NCBI GenBank assembly: GCA_008711295.1 | Contig: VUYV01000158.1 | Span: forward strand, 300,196-364,195 | From: Anarhynchus alexandrinus | Lineage: Eukaryota; Chordata; Aves; Charadriiformes; Charadriidae | Direction of reading: 5' to 3' | Length of the DNA: 64,000 nt | Shown here: piece by piece, positions 38,572-49,705 of the stretch | Layout of the letters: each line of letters opens with the position of its first letter | How positions within the stretch are numbered: the first letter of the stretch is position 1 | Made by a program: the position numbers and the translations under genes | Notes under the pieces: model-generated | What the model was told of the DNA's origin: nothing | The model's input: the letters and a program-made list of their open reading frames with translations, nothing else | The model's database searches: none

Positions 38572-39201
38572 TGTTGGGACCAGGGTCCCTTTGCAGTGGG
38601 CAACTCCAGTGAGCTGATGGGTGCCCCCTTCCACACCTCACACACACACACATACACATTTACTCTCAGTCACGCTCCCCCTTTCTTCAGGCTTATCCCT
38701 AGGTTTCCCGCAGCAGAGTCTCAGGTGTTGGATTTTATAAAATAGGTCATTTAATTGAAGGGTACAGCATCAGGGTCAGCCCAGGCTGGGTGCCTCCAGA
38801 GGGGGACCTCGAACGAAGAAATCCCTGGGCAGTTATACCTTTGTGGTCTATACATCCACCCTTCATGCACTCTTCATGCATCTTTTAGTCCAATGGTGAT
38901 TTTTGGTCTGGGGTCTTCTAACACCTTATTGGATTCTTTTTCTGTGTTCAGGCAGACAGGTGGTTGACTGCTCTTGTTGATTTGCAGTCTCTGCTGACGG
39001 TTGTAGCCTCCTTATCTTCTGGTTTAGGCTTCTTGTGCACCTGAGCTCGCTGGCAGAACATGGGGAACTGAAAAGTCCCAGACTTAGGGAAACCACTACC
39101 AAAACATCAGTGTGTTATTAACATTTTTCTTAAACTAAAAGACTAAACTCAGCACTGCATCAGCTGCTAGGAAAATTACTGAGAAAATTAACTCTATTGC
39201 A
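38572..39201 (-). mobile_element. Solo LTR of an avian ERVL-type endogenous retrovirus
   Basis: A 630-bp block framed by TG...CA reads as a - strand LTR. Its 5' part contains AGTTAATTTTCTCAG, AACACACTGATGTTTTGG and GGACTTTTCAGTTCCCCATG, the usual opening of a widespread bird LTR family. The middle has a polyadenylation-type ATTAAA within TTCAATTAAATGACC (+ strand near 38753). A CA microsatellite (38639-38657) lies in the distal part. No retroviral genes adjoin it, so it is most likely a solo LTR. Target duplications are not evident, and the outer limits are approximate. Confidence 0.7.
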
Positions 39202-40984
39202 GCCTAAAGGCTTCAGCAAATCCAGCTACAGCAAATCTAGCTACTTATGCTAAGTAAAGCTAAGCAAACAGCATAAATCACACCATATTATAATCCTAAG
39301 TAATTTATTCTAATTGAAACTTACTTAAGCTAGACAGCTAATATCTCTGAACATTGTTTAAGGTGATGCAACATCTGATGAAAAAATTAATTTCTGGGTA
39401 GGTCACAGCTCAGTCAGAAAATTTATCCTCTCAACTTTTGATGAGTATCATTTTGTTAGAAACACCAAATGACAGTTACAACATTTTACAGCCAATCCTT
39501 TCCGTGCCACCCATTCTCACGTCAGGCTGATCCTCCCACTTAGACCAATACAAATCCAAAGCAGCAACAAGTCAGTGGACTTACATCTACTTGAAACTTG
39601 CGACTGAGAGAGAGGATTTAGCGTATCTATGCCAGCAGAGGATTGGGAGTCTTAAGCTGCCTGCAAGCCATCCATGATACAGTTGTGCTGTTGAAAAGCA
39701 GATGGCGTATACAGCGTGCCATAACTCTGCCTTTTCTTGCCCTGTCAAGTGCAGGGTAGACACAGGCACTGAAGCTGTGAAGCTGCGGCTCAGTCATTTG
39801 CTACACTGTCCAGGCAGAACAGACAGGTGAAACGTGTTCTTCTTCTGGATTTGTCCTCTTCTTTCTTGGTTATCAAATTTTACATCTGAGTCCCCAGCAT
39901 CTAGGGTAGGACTTTATCTCTTTCTATCCCTAAGGGAGTTTAAGTAGGTTGAAAGACATCGTATATAATCTTCCTGATTATTTTTCGTTTTTCTTTGTAA
40001 CAATTTTGTAAAAACAAAGATTAACAATAGGGAGTGAGATCAAAGTTGACGTCATGTGGAAAGTTACAGGTACTCAGAGTTAGGAAGGGAAAGAATGGAT
40101 AACCCAGAGGAGGAAGGGGGTTAGTTGCTGCAGCAGTGCCAGTTCACTCTGCCTTTCCTTCTGCATGAGTAAACTGTATTGCATAAAATACAGCCTCTTC
40201 AGAGGCAACGCCAAGGTTTCTCTGAAGGATCCTGAAGGGATTAAGTAGCCTTTTCAGACATCTTGATGTTAGAAAAAATATAAAGGCATAAAGAATATAA
40301 AAGTAAATTGCACGTTTTAGCTGTTAGACATACTTACAGATGGGAAAAAGTTATGTCTGTAGCCGTGAAAGGGACCTGAGGAATTATTTGTCAAGTCCCT
40401 TCTAAAACTAGCAAGGTCAGCTGTAAGGACTGCATTATTTGTCACAAACTGCTGAAAAAATTCTGTTATTTATGGATCTGAAATCTGACTTTGTACAATG
40501 CTCCTAAATGAAAAATGTCATCAATAGTATCACATTAGTTAATGCAGCATGTGAATAGGAAAAAAGGTATTTGGCTGAATACCATTGTAGCTTGATAAAA
40601 AAATGTAATACCATCTTTAGTTCATAAACACCATATGCTTCCATTGACAATTCAACAGGAATAGGTTTTAACTGTTCAGAATAATACCTTTGGCCTTAAA
40701 ATGTCTATTGATACTAAAAGCTGACTGTTGAAATTAAATAGAACCCCATTATAGCTGCTGTCACTCAGTGACTTCTGAATCAACTTTGGTCATTTTATAA
40801 TGAAAAGTTTAACCACGTTGAATGAAATTTCTCGTTGTAGGACTCTTTAAAATAAAGATTCTTCAGCAAACCTTTGCCATTCTTTTTTTTTTAATCTATA
40901 CTGGCATAGACAAGCTCTGATGATAAAGCAGGGAAAGTTTCATAATTCTGTTAATGTATACATTATGCATTATCAATATTTATG
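39202..40984. other. AT-rich spacer between two LTRs
   Basis: This is 1.8 kb between two same-direction LTRs. I looked for an internal retroviral region (primer-binding site next to the right LTR, gag or pol frames) and saw none. The two LTRs also differ over most of their length. The spacer therefore looks like ordinary unique DNA, and the LTRs like separate insertions. Confidence 0.5.
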
Positions 40985-41551
40985 TGTTATCATGGTGGGT
41001 TGATGTTGGCTGACGGCCATGTGTCCACCAAGCTGCTCTTTCACTCCCCCTCCTCAGCGGGACAGGGGGAGAAAATAAGATGAAAAACTCGTGGGTTGAG
41101 ATAAAGGCAATGGCTATGCATGGAAGCAAAGCAAAGCAAAGCAGAAAGATTTATTCTCAACTTCCCACCAGCAGGTACTTCCTGGGAAGTAGGTTCTCAG
41201 TACGTGTAGCGGTTGCTTCGGAAGACAAACACCTTAATAACAAGTTCCTCCTCCTCCTCCTTTCTCTTAGCTCTTATTGCTGAGCAAAGCGTCATGTGGT
41301 ACGGACCCCTTGGTCAGTTGGGGTCAGCTGTCCTGGCTATGTCCTGCTCTCAAACTCCTGCCCACCCCCAGCCTACTAGTGTTTTAGTGGGGGGGTGGTT
41401 GGAGATACAGCCTTGATGCTGTGCGAGCACTGCTCAGTGGCATCCAAAATACCGGTGTGTTACCAACACCTTTCTAGCTTCAACTACAAAGCACAGCACT
41501 GTGAGGGCTGCTGTGGGGAAGGTTAACTCCATCCCAGCCAGACCCAGTACA
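40985..41551 (-). mobile_element. Solo LTR of an avian ERVL-type endogenous retrovirus
   Basis: A 567-bp TG...CA block in - orientation. On the + strand the U5 side reads GGGTTGATGTTGGCTGAC, CACTCCCCCTCCTCAGCGGG and CTCGTGGGTTGAGATAA. The polyadenylation signal AATAAA is on the - strand at 41150-41155. The U3 side ends with GTTAACTCCATCCCAGCCAG. These blocks, in this order, match a common bird LTR family. A GCAAA repeat (about 41125-41142) sits inside. Flanking bases GTTAT and GTTAC hint at a decayed 5-bp duplication if the left edge is shifted by a few bases. No coding region adjoins it. Confidence 0.8.
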
Positions 41552-43460
41552 GTTACAGTAAGCTGGGCTCCAGTTTGCCTGCTGTAGCCAGGCTGGCTCT
41601 GCAATGTAAAGAACTGATTTTGTGGTTAAAGAACTGAGTGGTATAAAAAAAATACAGTTTGGGATAAAATCCCATATCCACTCCTATAAAACCTCCAGAC
41701 ATCCTCTCTGCTCTTATTACTAAAGCAGGGGCAACATCCCTTTTCCTGTACTTCAGTTACCAGATTAGACGATAAACTGAGAGCTGACTTTTGTTATGTC
41801 TGTACACACGGTGAGGCACTATAGGGTGCTGCCTCTCATTTAGGGCACCTCTGTAGTGACATGAGTCTTCATTCATGCAACTACTTATATTAAAATCATA
41901 ATTTACAATTCTGAACAAAGTGGTTGAATAAAAGACTGATTAAGAATATGGTATTTTTACAGGTTTAATCTACATATTGACTTTTTCTTGCCCCCGTGCC
42001 TCATCCCACACTCTGTCCCTCAGCTTCCTCACCTGAACCATATTGGTTTCTGGAGATTTAATTTAATAAATACAGTCCACTGGCAAATACAGCTTCGCAG
42101 CTACAAGAAATTTTAAGCTATTTTTTGGGGGTAATTTTTACATTCAGACTTGCATGCAGTATCAAGCCAACTCTTGTAACTACAAAAGGGTAGAATGTGG
42201 TTTCTAGAAAGTAGCATATATGTTGTTATTCAAAGTCTGCTACATTTGTTGGTCTTTACAACTGTTTTTTAAATCTTTTTTTTAATCTTTTATATCAAAG
42301 GCCTAGATACCTCGAAGTTAAGGCACAATAAACTTTGTTATACCTGCCTAGTGTCAGTAGGGATTTTTAAAGACTTTCATCCATTAAAAGGAAAGCAACA
42401 GCGCTTTTCTTATTAAATAAGGAATAAAACTGATAATCGGTCTCAGGTTAATTTCATGATTTTGTGGGGCATTCAGCCTAAGAAAATAAGGGGATTCTAA
42501 AATATAAGGAGGAGAATAAAAACTCTTCTACATTATTTTTTCCCTTCCCTTTAAAGATATCTCTAATGTTTTTAAGGCAGATGATTTGAAGGGAGTAGGA
42601 GGAATTAAAAAAAAATATCCAGATTTCAAAGCTAGTGTAGTTATAGAACCACATGAGACATTTCAGTGTTGACAGTAATCAGAAAGAATCGTCTTTAATG
42701 CTGTTTTCAAAGATATCAGAAAAAATGCTTTTCTGTGAGGGAAGAATGTAATTTGATAAAACATGTTGGTAATATGAATTCTTTCCATTAATATTGTTAC
42801 AAGCAGATTACAATATGCAACTGAAAATTAGCATCTGTCTTCTCTCTGAATTGGCAGAGAGGGGCAAGGACAGCTGAGGCTGCTAACCAAACAGGAGCGC
42901 AATCGTGGCTCCCAAACTTTTGCAACTTTGAGTAGGGTACATCAGAGAAGTGGTCCTCCCCAAAGAGGCATTTGTCCCTCATTAGACCAATAATGCAGAT
43001 GTATTTCCATAAAGAGAAAATGTCTTTTTTAGACTTATGAGGTTTGGTTTGTTTTTTTTTTTTAATAAAAACCATGTATACCTTATGGATTGTCCACAGA
43101 GTGAACTCATATCACTTGTCTCTCGTATTCATGACCGTGGGGTCAAAACAATAACTTTGGGTTGGGCAGGAGATACTGGAAAGAACACCTGGGCCCTGTA
43201 TTCAGATTGCTTTATTACTTCTTGCGGTACCTTTTCTCCTTTCTTCATTCATCACACACATGACCCTTCTCTTCAGGAAGTCTGCAGAGGACGCAAGGGA
43301 CCTATCTGGCATGTAACAAAAATTTAAAAATTAACAAAAATTCTGACAAGATATGGTGACTATAGGATGTCTCAGGCTCTCCTGTCAGGTGCAGAAGAAA
43401 TTAAATTTTATTGTTTAGAAAAACAAAGATCTTTCCTGTATAATTATTGCACATCCCCAA
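41552..43460. other. AT-rich unique DNA, no gene seen
   Basis: No exon candidate with both splice sites and no repeat family is visible. Open frames of about 90 codons on both strands around 42800-43330 show no resemblance to known proteins. Confidence 0.55.
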
Positions 43461-43560
43461 CACCTGGTCTAGTGGGAGGTGTCCCTGCCTATGGTGGGGG
43501 ATTGGAACTCGATGATCTTCAGTGTCCCTTCCAACCGAAACCATTCTATGATTCTATGAT
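43461..43560 (+). mobile_element. CR1 LINE, last 100 bp
   Basis: A + strand CR1 terminus starting CACCTGGTCTAGTGGGAGG and ending CCATTCTATGATTCTATGAT, with the usual GATGATCTTC block between. It is a strongly 5'-truncated copy and carries no coding sequence beyond relics. Confidence 0.95.
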
Positions 43561-46500
43561 CTCTCAAACCTTTCTTGAGGTTACAATTCTTTGAGATTCA
43601 GCACTGATGGCACTTACTAGAAGTACTGTGATTAGTTTAAATCCTAAAGCTTATTATAACTTTTAAATACCCCTCTGCAGTGCATTTTGATTGATGTGAT
43701 TGACAACACCTCTTGCATTTTAACAGGTTTAGGGATTTTCTGCTGAAATAGTAGTAACTTTGGAATCTTAAGTGGATTTTAAAGAATTAACTGATCAGTT
43801 TAAGTAATTTTTTTGGTATTGACCTTAATAAAGAAGCTGCCAAGGAAGTAAGTAGGGCTGTTGATTCTGTGCCATTACATGAACTTTTTATGGACTGATT
43901 AAAAGTTATAAGGATAATTTTATCACTACTATAGTAGGTGCAACTCCACAGTCTACAGTGTAACCATTTAAACTGTGGAAAAGTATTGTTTCTAGTTCCT
44001 TCTCTGAGGTGTATTGTATTTTTTTCTTTTCTTTTTTCTGATAATATGATCGGTGCATAAAGGATAAAAGACTTTTCTGATAAAATCTATTATTTTTTAA
44101 AGCAAAGGGGACTTTGGAAAAATATCAACAGATGCTGTTCGGAAATGTTATGCTGAACTTGCAGTTTATTCTTAGATATGAAATGTCTTTAATAATTTTT
44201 GTGGGAAATCAAATTATTTTTTTTTTTTTTTACTTCAGGACCTCCAGGTCCAGGATTTTGGTAGGGAATGGATTTCAGGAAGAAAGGTGTAGAGAGAGTA
44301 TGAGTATGAATAAATAGGAAGCATTTCTGTACTCTCTGCAGCTCCATTTCTTTACTCTATATGTTGTTTCCAGGATCTTTGTCCAGTTAAACTTGATTTT
44401 ATTCTTAAATAGCTGTTGACCATCCCTTAAATGAAGTGGACATGAAAATTTTGCCCATTAGGTCTAGCACCATTTCTTCTTAAATTTGCATGCTAAATAA
44501 TGCCACAGAAAACATGTCAACATTTCTTAGTTAGCAGCAAAGGATGATCAATGGTTCTATGATAATTAGTATAGCTGACAGTCAATCAAAGTGATGAAAA
44601 TAAAAAGCTCTGATCAAAAGACCTTTTCTTCTGTGCATTGAAAATTAGCATAAACATTGCCATCCCTTCATAATGGCAGTAAACCAGCAAATATTGCCTT
44701 GGCATAAAAAGAATTCTTATATCATTAAAGGGCAATGGAATTTAATCCACTGCAATATTAATCTTTTTTTTTCTGATTCCTTACATTTAGATAAAATAAT
44801 TTAAAAACAACAACAACAGCAACAGCTTTTTCTTGGTGGGGGGTGGTGGTGGTTTGCATTTCTTGGTTTTAATGGCTGGGATTGGCAGGAGAAGGTGTGT
44901 AAACTGGTTGGACAATCATGTATAAACCAACCAAAATTATTGAGGTCTTTGGATCTGAATGACTATGCCAAGAGAGAAAACAGGTTAAGAAATCTGCAAT
45001 TGTATCAGGAAAAAATGCAAACCCCAACACCTCACAATCCAGTGTGGTAACTTTTAGTTCCTGAAACGCTTGCTCCTCCCTTCTGTCCCCTGATCTCTGG
45101 GAAGCTGTGGGAGCGGAGCTTTGACAGATCCCATGGGCAATGCATTTTTACCTTGTCACCATCTCTGTTTTTAGTGTAGCACCTGTGACTTTCATTTGTT
45201 TAACTTCACTGCTATTAGTGGGATGACTCATGATATTTGTAAGTACTCACATGATTGAGCCCTACTATCTAACAATAGTTTTATTCTGTATAACAATAAT
45301 CAAGAAAAATACTGAAGACAAAACCTTGTTATAAGATCCACCTTAGTGTGGGTCTTATGTTTAAGAGTCAGGGGATGGGTCTTTTATGAACAGTCCTCAT
45401 TTATAACATTTATCTCTCAAAGGATTGGAGTTAGGCACTCAAGAGCTAAGAACATTAAGCGTGGTGAAAGATTTGTTTTTCTTGACCTCTATTAACATTC
45501 AGTGCATTCCAGCCTATAACTAAAGTGCTGCAATGCACAGATAGATACGCAGATGTTTCAAGAATAATCCCCTCTTCTGCATAACAAAGTGTTTATTTTG
45601 CTTTCGCCACAAGTATTATTATTGATCACTTATCACACGAACTACCAAACACCGAAATAGCTTCACCTTTCTCCCTTCCAACTCTTGTAGCTATTACATG
45701 TTTTGGTTTGTTTGTTTTTTAATAAAAGAATCTATGCTCCACCATTGGTATTTGGTACTTGAAAGTTGACCTTAACAATATAAGGCGTCAGTTATGAGTG
45801 AAGTGAGAAAACAGGGCCATGCCCTGGAAAATTGCCATTCACTAACTACGTACTTTGCAGTATTTTCTGGGGAGGGGTGTGTGTGTGGACCTACGCAAGC
45901 AATAATAATTTTTGAAAAATGAACATTTTTTTTTAAATTGGAAGTAACGTGGTCAGGTATGGTCAGGTTTTGATTTAATTTGTTGGCTTCTTTTTGCGTA
46001 TGATCAATTTACCATGATTGTTTCTGCGCTTGGAAACTGGTGTGTAACTGAGTAGATAATGAAGGGGCATTCAGGTAAGCTAGAAAAATATACGAAGCAA
46101 GTTTTTTTCTTTCAATGAATATACCACATGCTTTGAACTCTTCCTTTAGGTCAATGAATGTATGGTCAGTGCAGATCCTATGAGTTCTATAGTTCTATAT
46201 GTCATTGTAGTCAGTTGGCTTCGTGCCTGAAAAATGTGAAAATGGTTTACAAAGCAAAGCAGAAACCATTTCATCCTCTGAACATGATTTCAGAAGTGTA
46301 ATTTACCAGCAATTAAACCCCCCCAAAATGTAAACTGAATTACTCTTCTCTTGGGATTCCTACCACCATTTAATTTGTGTTTGTTTTATCCTTCGGCGTT
46401 TTATCTTCTAATAAGCCTTCAAGGGAGAATGGAGTATTAGCTTTCTATTTAAAGGAAAGGACAAATAGATGCAGAGTAAGTACACTCTAATGGCCAAAAT

Positions 46501-48339
46501 TATTCAAGATTTTTGGCTTCAGCAGCGTGCAAATAAACGTCTGCATTTACTGGGTTGGAAAGGTTTGTTTGTTTTACAAAAGCATTTGCAAGAGATTTAT
46601 TTACAGGTAATAATATTTATTTACTATCTCTTCTCCATTTGAGTAGAAACAAATTTCCTTAGGTTATTTATTTGTGGAACACCAGCTGTGTCACTGTATT
46701 TCTGATTCAACATTCACTGTTTCCGTATTCCCATACTTTGAATATTTCTCTTATGGAGAAGCTGACATTAAATTTAAATCCTTCTAGTTGTTCATTTAGC
46801 AACTCTCCCATGTGTGACCCACACAATTTATTGACTTGGCCAGCTGGTGGTGAAAAGTGAATAACCAAAATGCTACCAAAAAAGCACCACTAAAACCCAG
46901 ATAAAAACAGAATGGTCTTTCTGAGATTCTCTTGCCTTTTTCAGAATGAACGAAACTCTGAATTGGCTTTCCCTTCTTCTAGACCAATTTCAGATTATAA
47001 AATTAGAGAAAAATGCTTTCAGAAAGGTTGTTTTTATTTTATATGCATTTTTTTTTTCACCAGGACACTTCAATGTACGTAGAAATACGCTAGGGGAGCA
47101 CAGCCTTAACTTGAAAGTGTTTTCAGTGTGATTAGTTTAGAAGCGTTTACACTTTCTTGTATGTTCTTTATGCTTTTGTTGTCTTCAGGTCTGCTTTTTA
47201 TACCTCAAGTTCCCAGAGAATATTCTGCTATCTTGCGTTATAAACTGTCTTCTCCATAGAGACATTTTCTGAAGAGAAGGCTTTGGAGACTGCAGACAAC
47301 TCATTAAAGACCCCAACCTGCAAATATTTACTTGGTACCTACCTATAAGTTGCTCTGTTTGTCTCCCAATTCACCCAATGGGTGAAAAATTTCCATGAAT
47401 GTGTCCTCAGTTGGGGTTTCCAGCCTGAACTCCCTTCAACGCACTCCATGCTGATGGAGTCTGACTTAGAGCCCTGTTCATTAAGTCTAGCTGGTGGGCT
47501 AGGGTATGGAGTATTTCTTGGCCCCAAATATGTGTTGAACGAAGGAGGTTGCTGGTAGGTTGATGCTCTGAAAATGTGCATCCTTTTAAATGAGTGTATA
47601 AAGCTCACGTGCTATAAATTCTTTCTGCTTTTGTGGCATATCATGCGAGAGCCCTTCCAGCGTGGTTCTTGCACAGCCACATGATATCCAGAGGTGTATG
47701 GGCCAGGCTCAGCGTGCACCTCCTGTCCAGATGGAGGGAGCGAAGCTTCCACCCCACCAACACCCATGAGTTTGCTGTGGGCGTGTGCGTGGGAGTAGAC
47801 CTGCACTGATGCACTGGCTAAGTTTGAGCTTGAGCTCGTGTTTGGGTTGTGGTCAAAATACAACCAGAATTAAGTCTTTGTGCCTGTAAGAAAATTTACA
47901 CCAAATAGTGCCTATTTATTCACTCATTCATTATGCTTATGTTGTAAGGGGCTAATATGGCCATTTAGGGCCTGGAATGACAAAAAAAACCCCTGCCCAT
48001 ACAGAACAGCAGTTGGGCTTTGGGTGCATTTGCCCCAAGTGACTACAGGGTTTCCCTGATATTGGTTAATGCATTCTTCTCAAAAGAGGAACAAAACTAA
48101 TTGCTGAGACCTTTGTGTCCTAGGGGACGTGTCATGGCTAGAGAAAAATATTCGGCACAGCCATTACCTTCTCATAGTTATTTCTTGCCAGACCCTCAAG
48201 GATAAGCTGTCAGTGCCCGTATACAACGGATTATGTAAGATCATAATTTTCCACTCCATATAAGATGTTACTCTGAAAGCTATATTCTGATATTAAATAA
48301 AAATACTTTGTACTAGATTAAGTCTTTCATCCAAAGACA
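43561..48339. other. AT-rich unique DNA with one - strand exon candidate
   Basis: Homopolymer T runs occur near 44218-44231 and 47049-47058. A strong donor match (CAG/GTAAGC, GT at 46075) lacks an upstream acceptor with pyrimidines. The only splice-flanked open segment of note is on the - strand at 47343-47567. Confidence 0.5.
47343..47567 (-). CDS. Candidate internal exon (75 codons), - strand, product unknown
   Basis: On the - strand a 225-nt segment has an acceptor ATGCACATTTTCAG/A and a consensus donor TATAG/GTAGGT. It is open throughout in one frame (phase 2 to 2). The peptide begins ASTYQQPPSFNTYLGPRN and ends WVNWETNRATYR. It is Pro/Ser/Asn-rich at first and tryptophan-rich near the end (four Trp in the last 29 residues). 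The frame stays open upstream to an ATG at 47608, so it could also be a first coding exon. It is the longest open segment here bounded by good splice sites at both ends. No family is recognised and no partner exon is identified. Confidence 0.27.
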
Positions 48340-48455
48340 TAAAAGTGCTCTCCAGTGTTATTATTCATGTTTAAAAGAAGATTAAAATGAGCCGTGCCAG
48401 GGTGAGGTGATTTGCCCAAGGTTACAGGGAGTCAGCAGTGGTTATCCCAGTCTGA
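48340..48455 (-). mobile_element. Fossil MIR SINE
   Basis: The + strand reads TTATTATTCATGTTTAAAAG, then GAGGTGATTTGCCCAAGGTTACAG. This is the reverse complement of the conserved MIR core (CTGTGTGACCTTGGGCAAGT) with its downstream ATT-rich block in the expected order and spacing. It is an ancient amniote SINE fossil and is highly diverged. Confidence 0.65.
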
Positions 48456-49583
48456 GACCCCCCCTCCTGAAGTATAAGCAAAAATGCTGAGTTTCAGTCA
48501 TGTAATTTAACGCAGGGAAAAGCCTCCCTACTCCTGGGTAGCACTAACACGGCAGGAGGATTCTGAGAGAGCCTAGATGTCATTAGCCCGGATCAGATTA
48601 CAAGATAGGGCTTTAATAAGCGGCTGTGATGTAAATCTAGTAGACAACTTCAAATCTTCTTGTTGGACACAAGTATAGCTAGGTTTTACAGATTACAGAG
48701 TGCTACTAGGTGTAGAGCCAGGCAATTTTTTTTCAGCGGGTCATTTGCCAAAATCTGCGGATTGGGGCTAGGTGAAACGCTTTGCTAATCCAGGCTAAAA
48801 TGTTTTGTGCAATTCACAGTACATTCTTTTATTTTGAGAGATACTGTCCTCCCCTCAAACACTCGTCTGAGGTTTATACTGTGTTTTCTGTACTCCCCCC
48901 AATGTTTTAGATCACCAGACCCCAAAGAAAGACCTATTATTCTTAGTATGATGGCTCAGGAAAAAAAAAAAAAACAGTAAAAATATTACTTGGAAGTGAC
49001 AAAAATGACATCGTAGTACTTTTTTTGACAGAAGACTAGTATTACTATGTACACGGACTGTACATGTTGTAAATAGGTATATAATAGAGGTATACTTTGT
49101 GCCTCTCATCTTTGCAGTATCGCTAACGTGGTGCAATAATACCTGTGTAAGCAAAGATAAAGAATTCTTGTGGGCACTGGATATCAGTTTGGAAGATTAT
49201 AATTGCCAAGAGCTTTCCACACTCTTTTTTTCTTCTCTGTGTATCTTACCCTCCCATTTCCACTTACTGTGTGAAACCGAGCAGAGCTGACCCTAAATCC
49301 CCTTCCCTGCTCTTTTTGTGCCTGCCTGCTCCCTTGCCTGGCCCGGGAAATTGCCACAGCCCTCGCCAGCAAAGAGAGTTGGCAGAGCGAAAGTAATCCT
49401 GCGCTGTGACCTTCCGCCTTCCCCTAGGTTTTGGGAAACAAGGCTAGGAGGGAGAACTCAGTTTGGCAAGGTCATGCTTCTGACCCTGCAGTGCCCCCTC
49501 TCCCCAGTCTGGCATCCTGCTCAGAAGGGAGCCATCCTCCTCTTATCCCGTATAGTTGTGTCCATGTGCATTAGCTGACTTAC

Positions 49584-49705
49584 CTGAATAGCTGTCTTGA
49601 CAATTTACAGTGACTTTCTGGGTTTGAGAAATGTATGCCACGTAGCACGCTAATCTACTGTATTATTGTGAGTGATAAATTAGGGTTTCAGTCTCACTCT
49701 ACCGG
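49584..49705 (-). ncRNA. Candidate noncoding exon with consensus splice sites
   Basis: On the - strand a perfect donor CAG/GTAAGT ends a segment that begins after AAGTCTTTTTCCAG. Over the full 122 nt all three frames contain stops, so this version would be noncoding. Using an inner AG, the segment shrinks to 49584-49657 (74 nt) and one frame opens (phase 2 to 1), with peptide start RLACYVAYISQTQ. The inner acceptor has a poor pyrimidine tract. Its nature (lncRNA exon, small coding exon or decoy) cannot be decided from the sequence. Confidence 0.2.

Noticed and set aside
39202..40984. Interior of an endogenous retrovirus between two LTRs
   Set aside because: The two flanking LTRs are different in sequence, no primer-binding site adjoins the LTR edge, and no gag, pol or env-like frame is present.
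44239..44260. Strong acceptor followed by a collagen-like GPPGPGF reading and a GTAGGG donor
   Set aside because: The segment is only 22 nt, not a collagen-type exon length, and the frame meets a stop at once beyond it. No other Gly-X-Y exon was found nearby.
46150..46210. Possible CR1 tail (CTATGAGTTCTATAGTTCTAT)
   Set aside because: Only the tail-like repeat is suggestive; the CR1 blocks that should precede it are missing.
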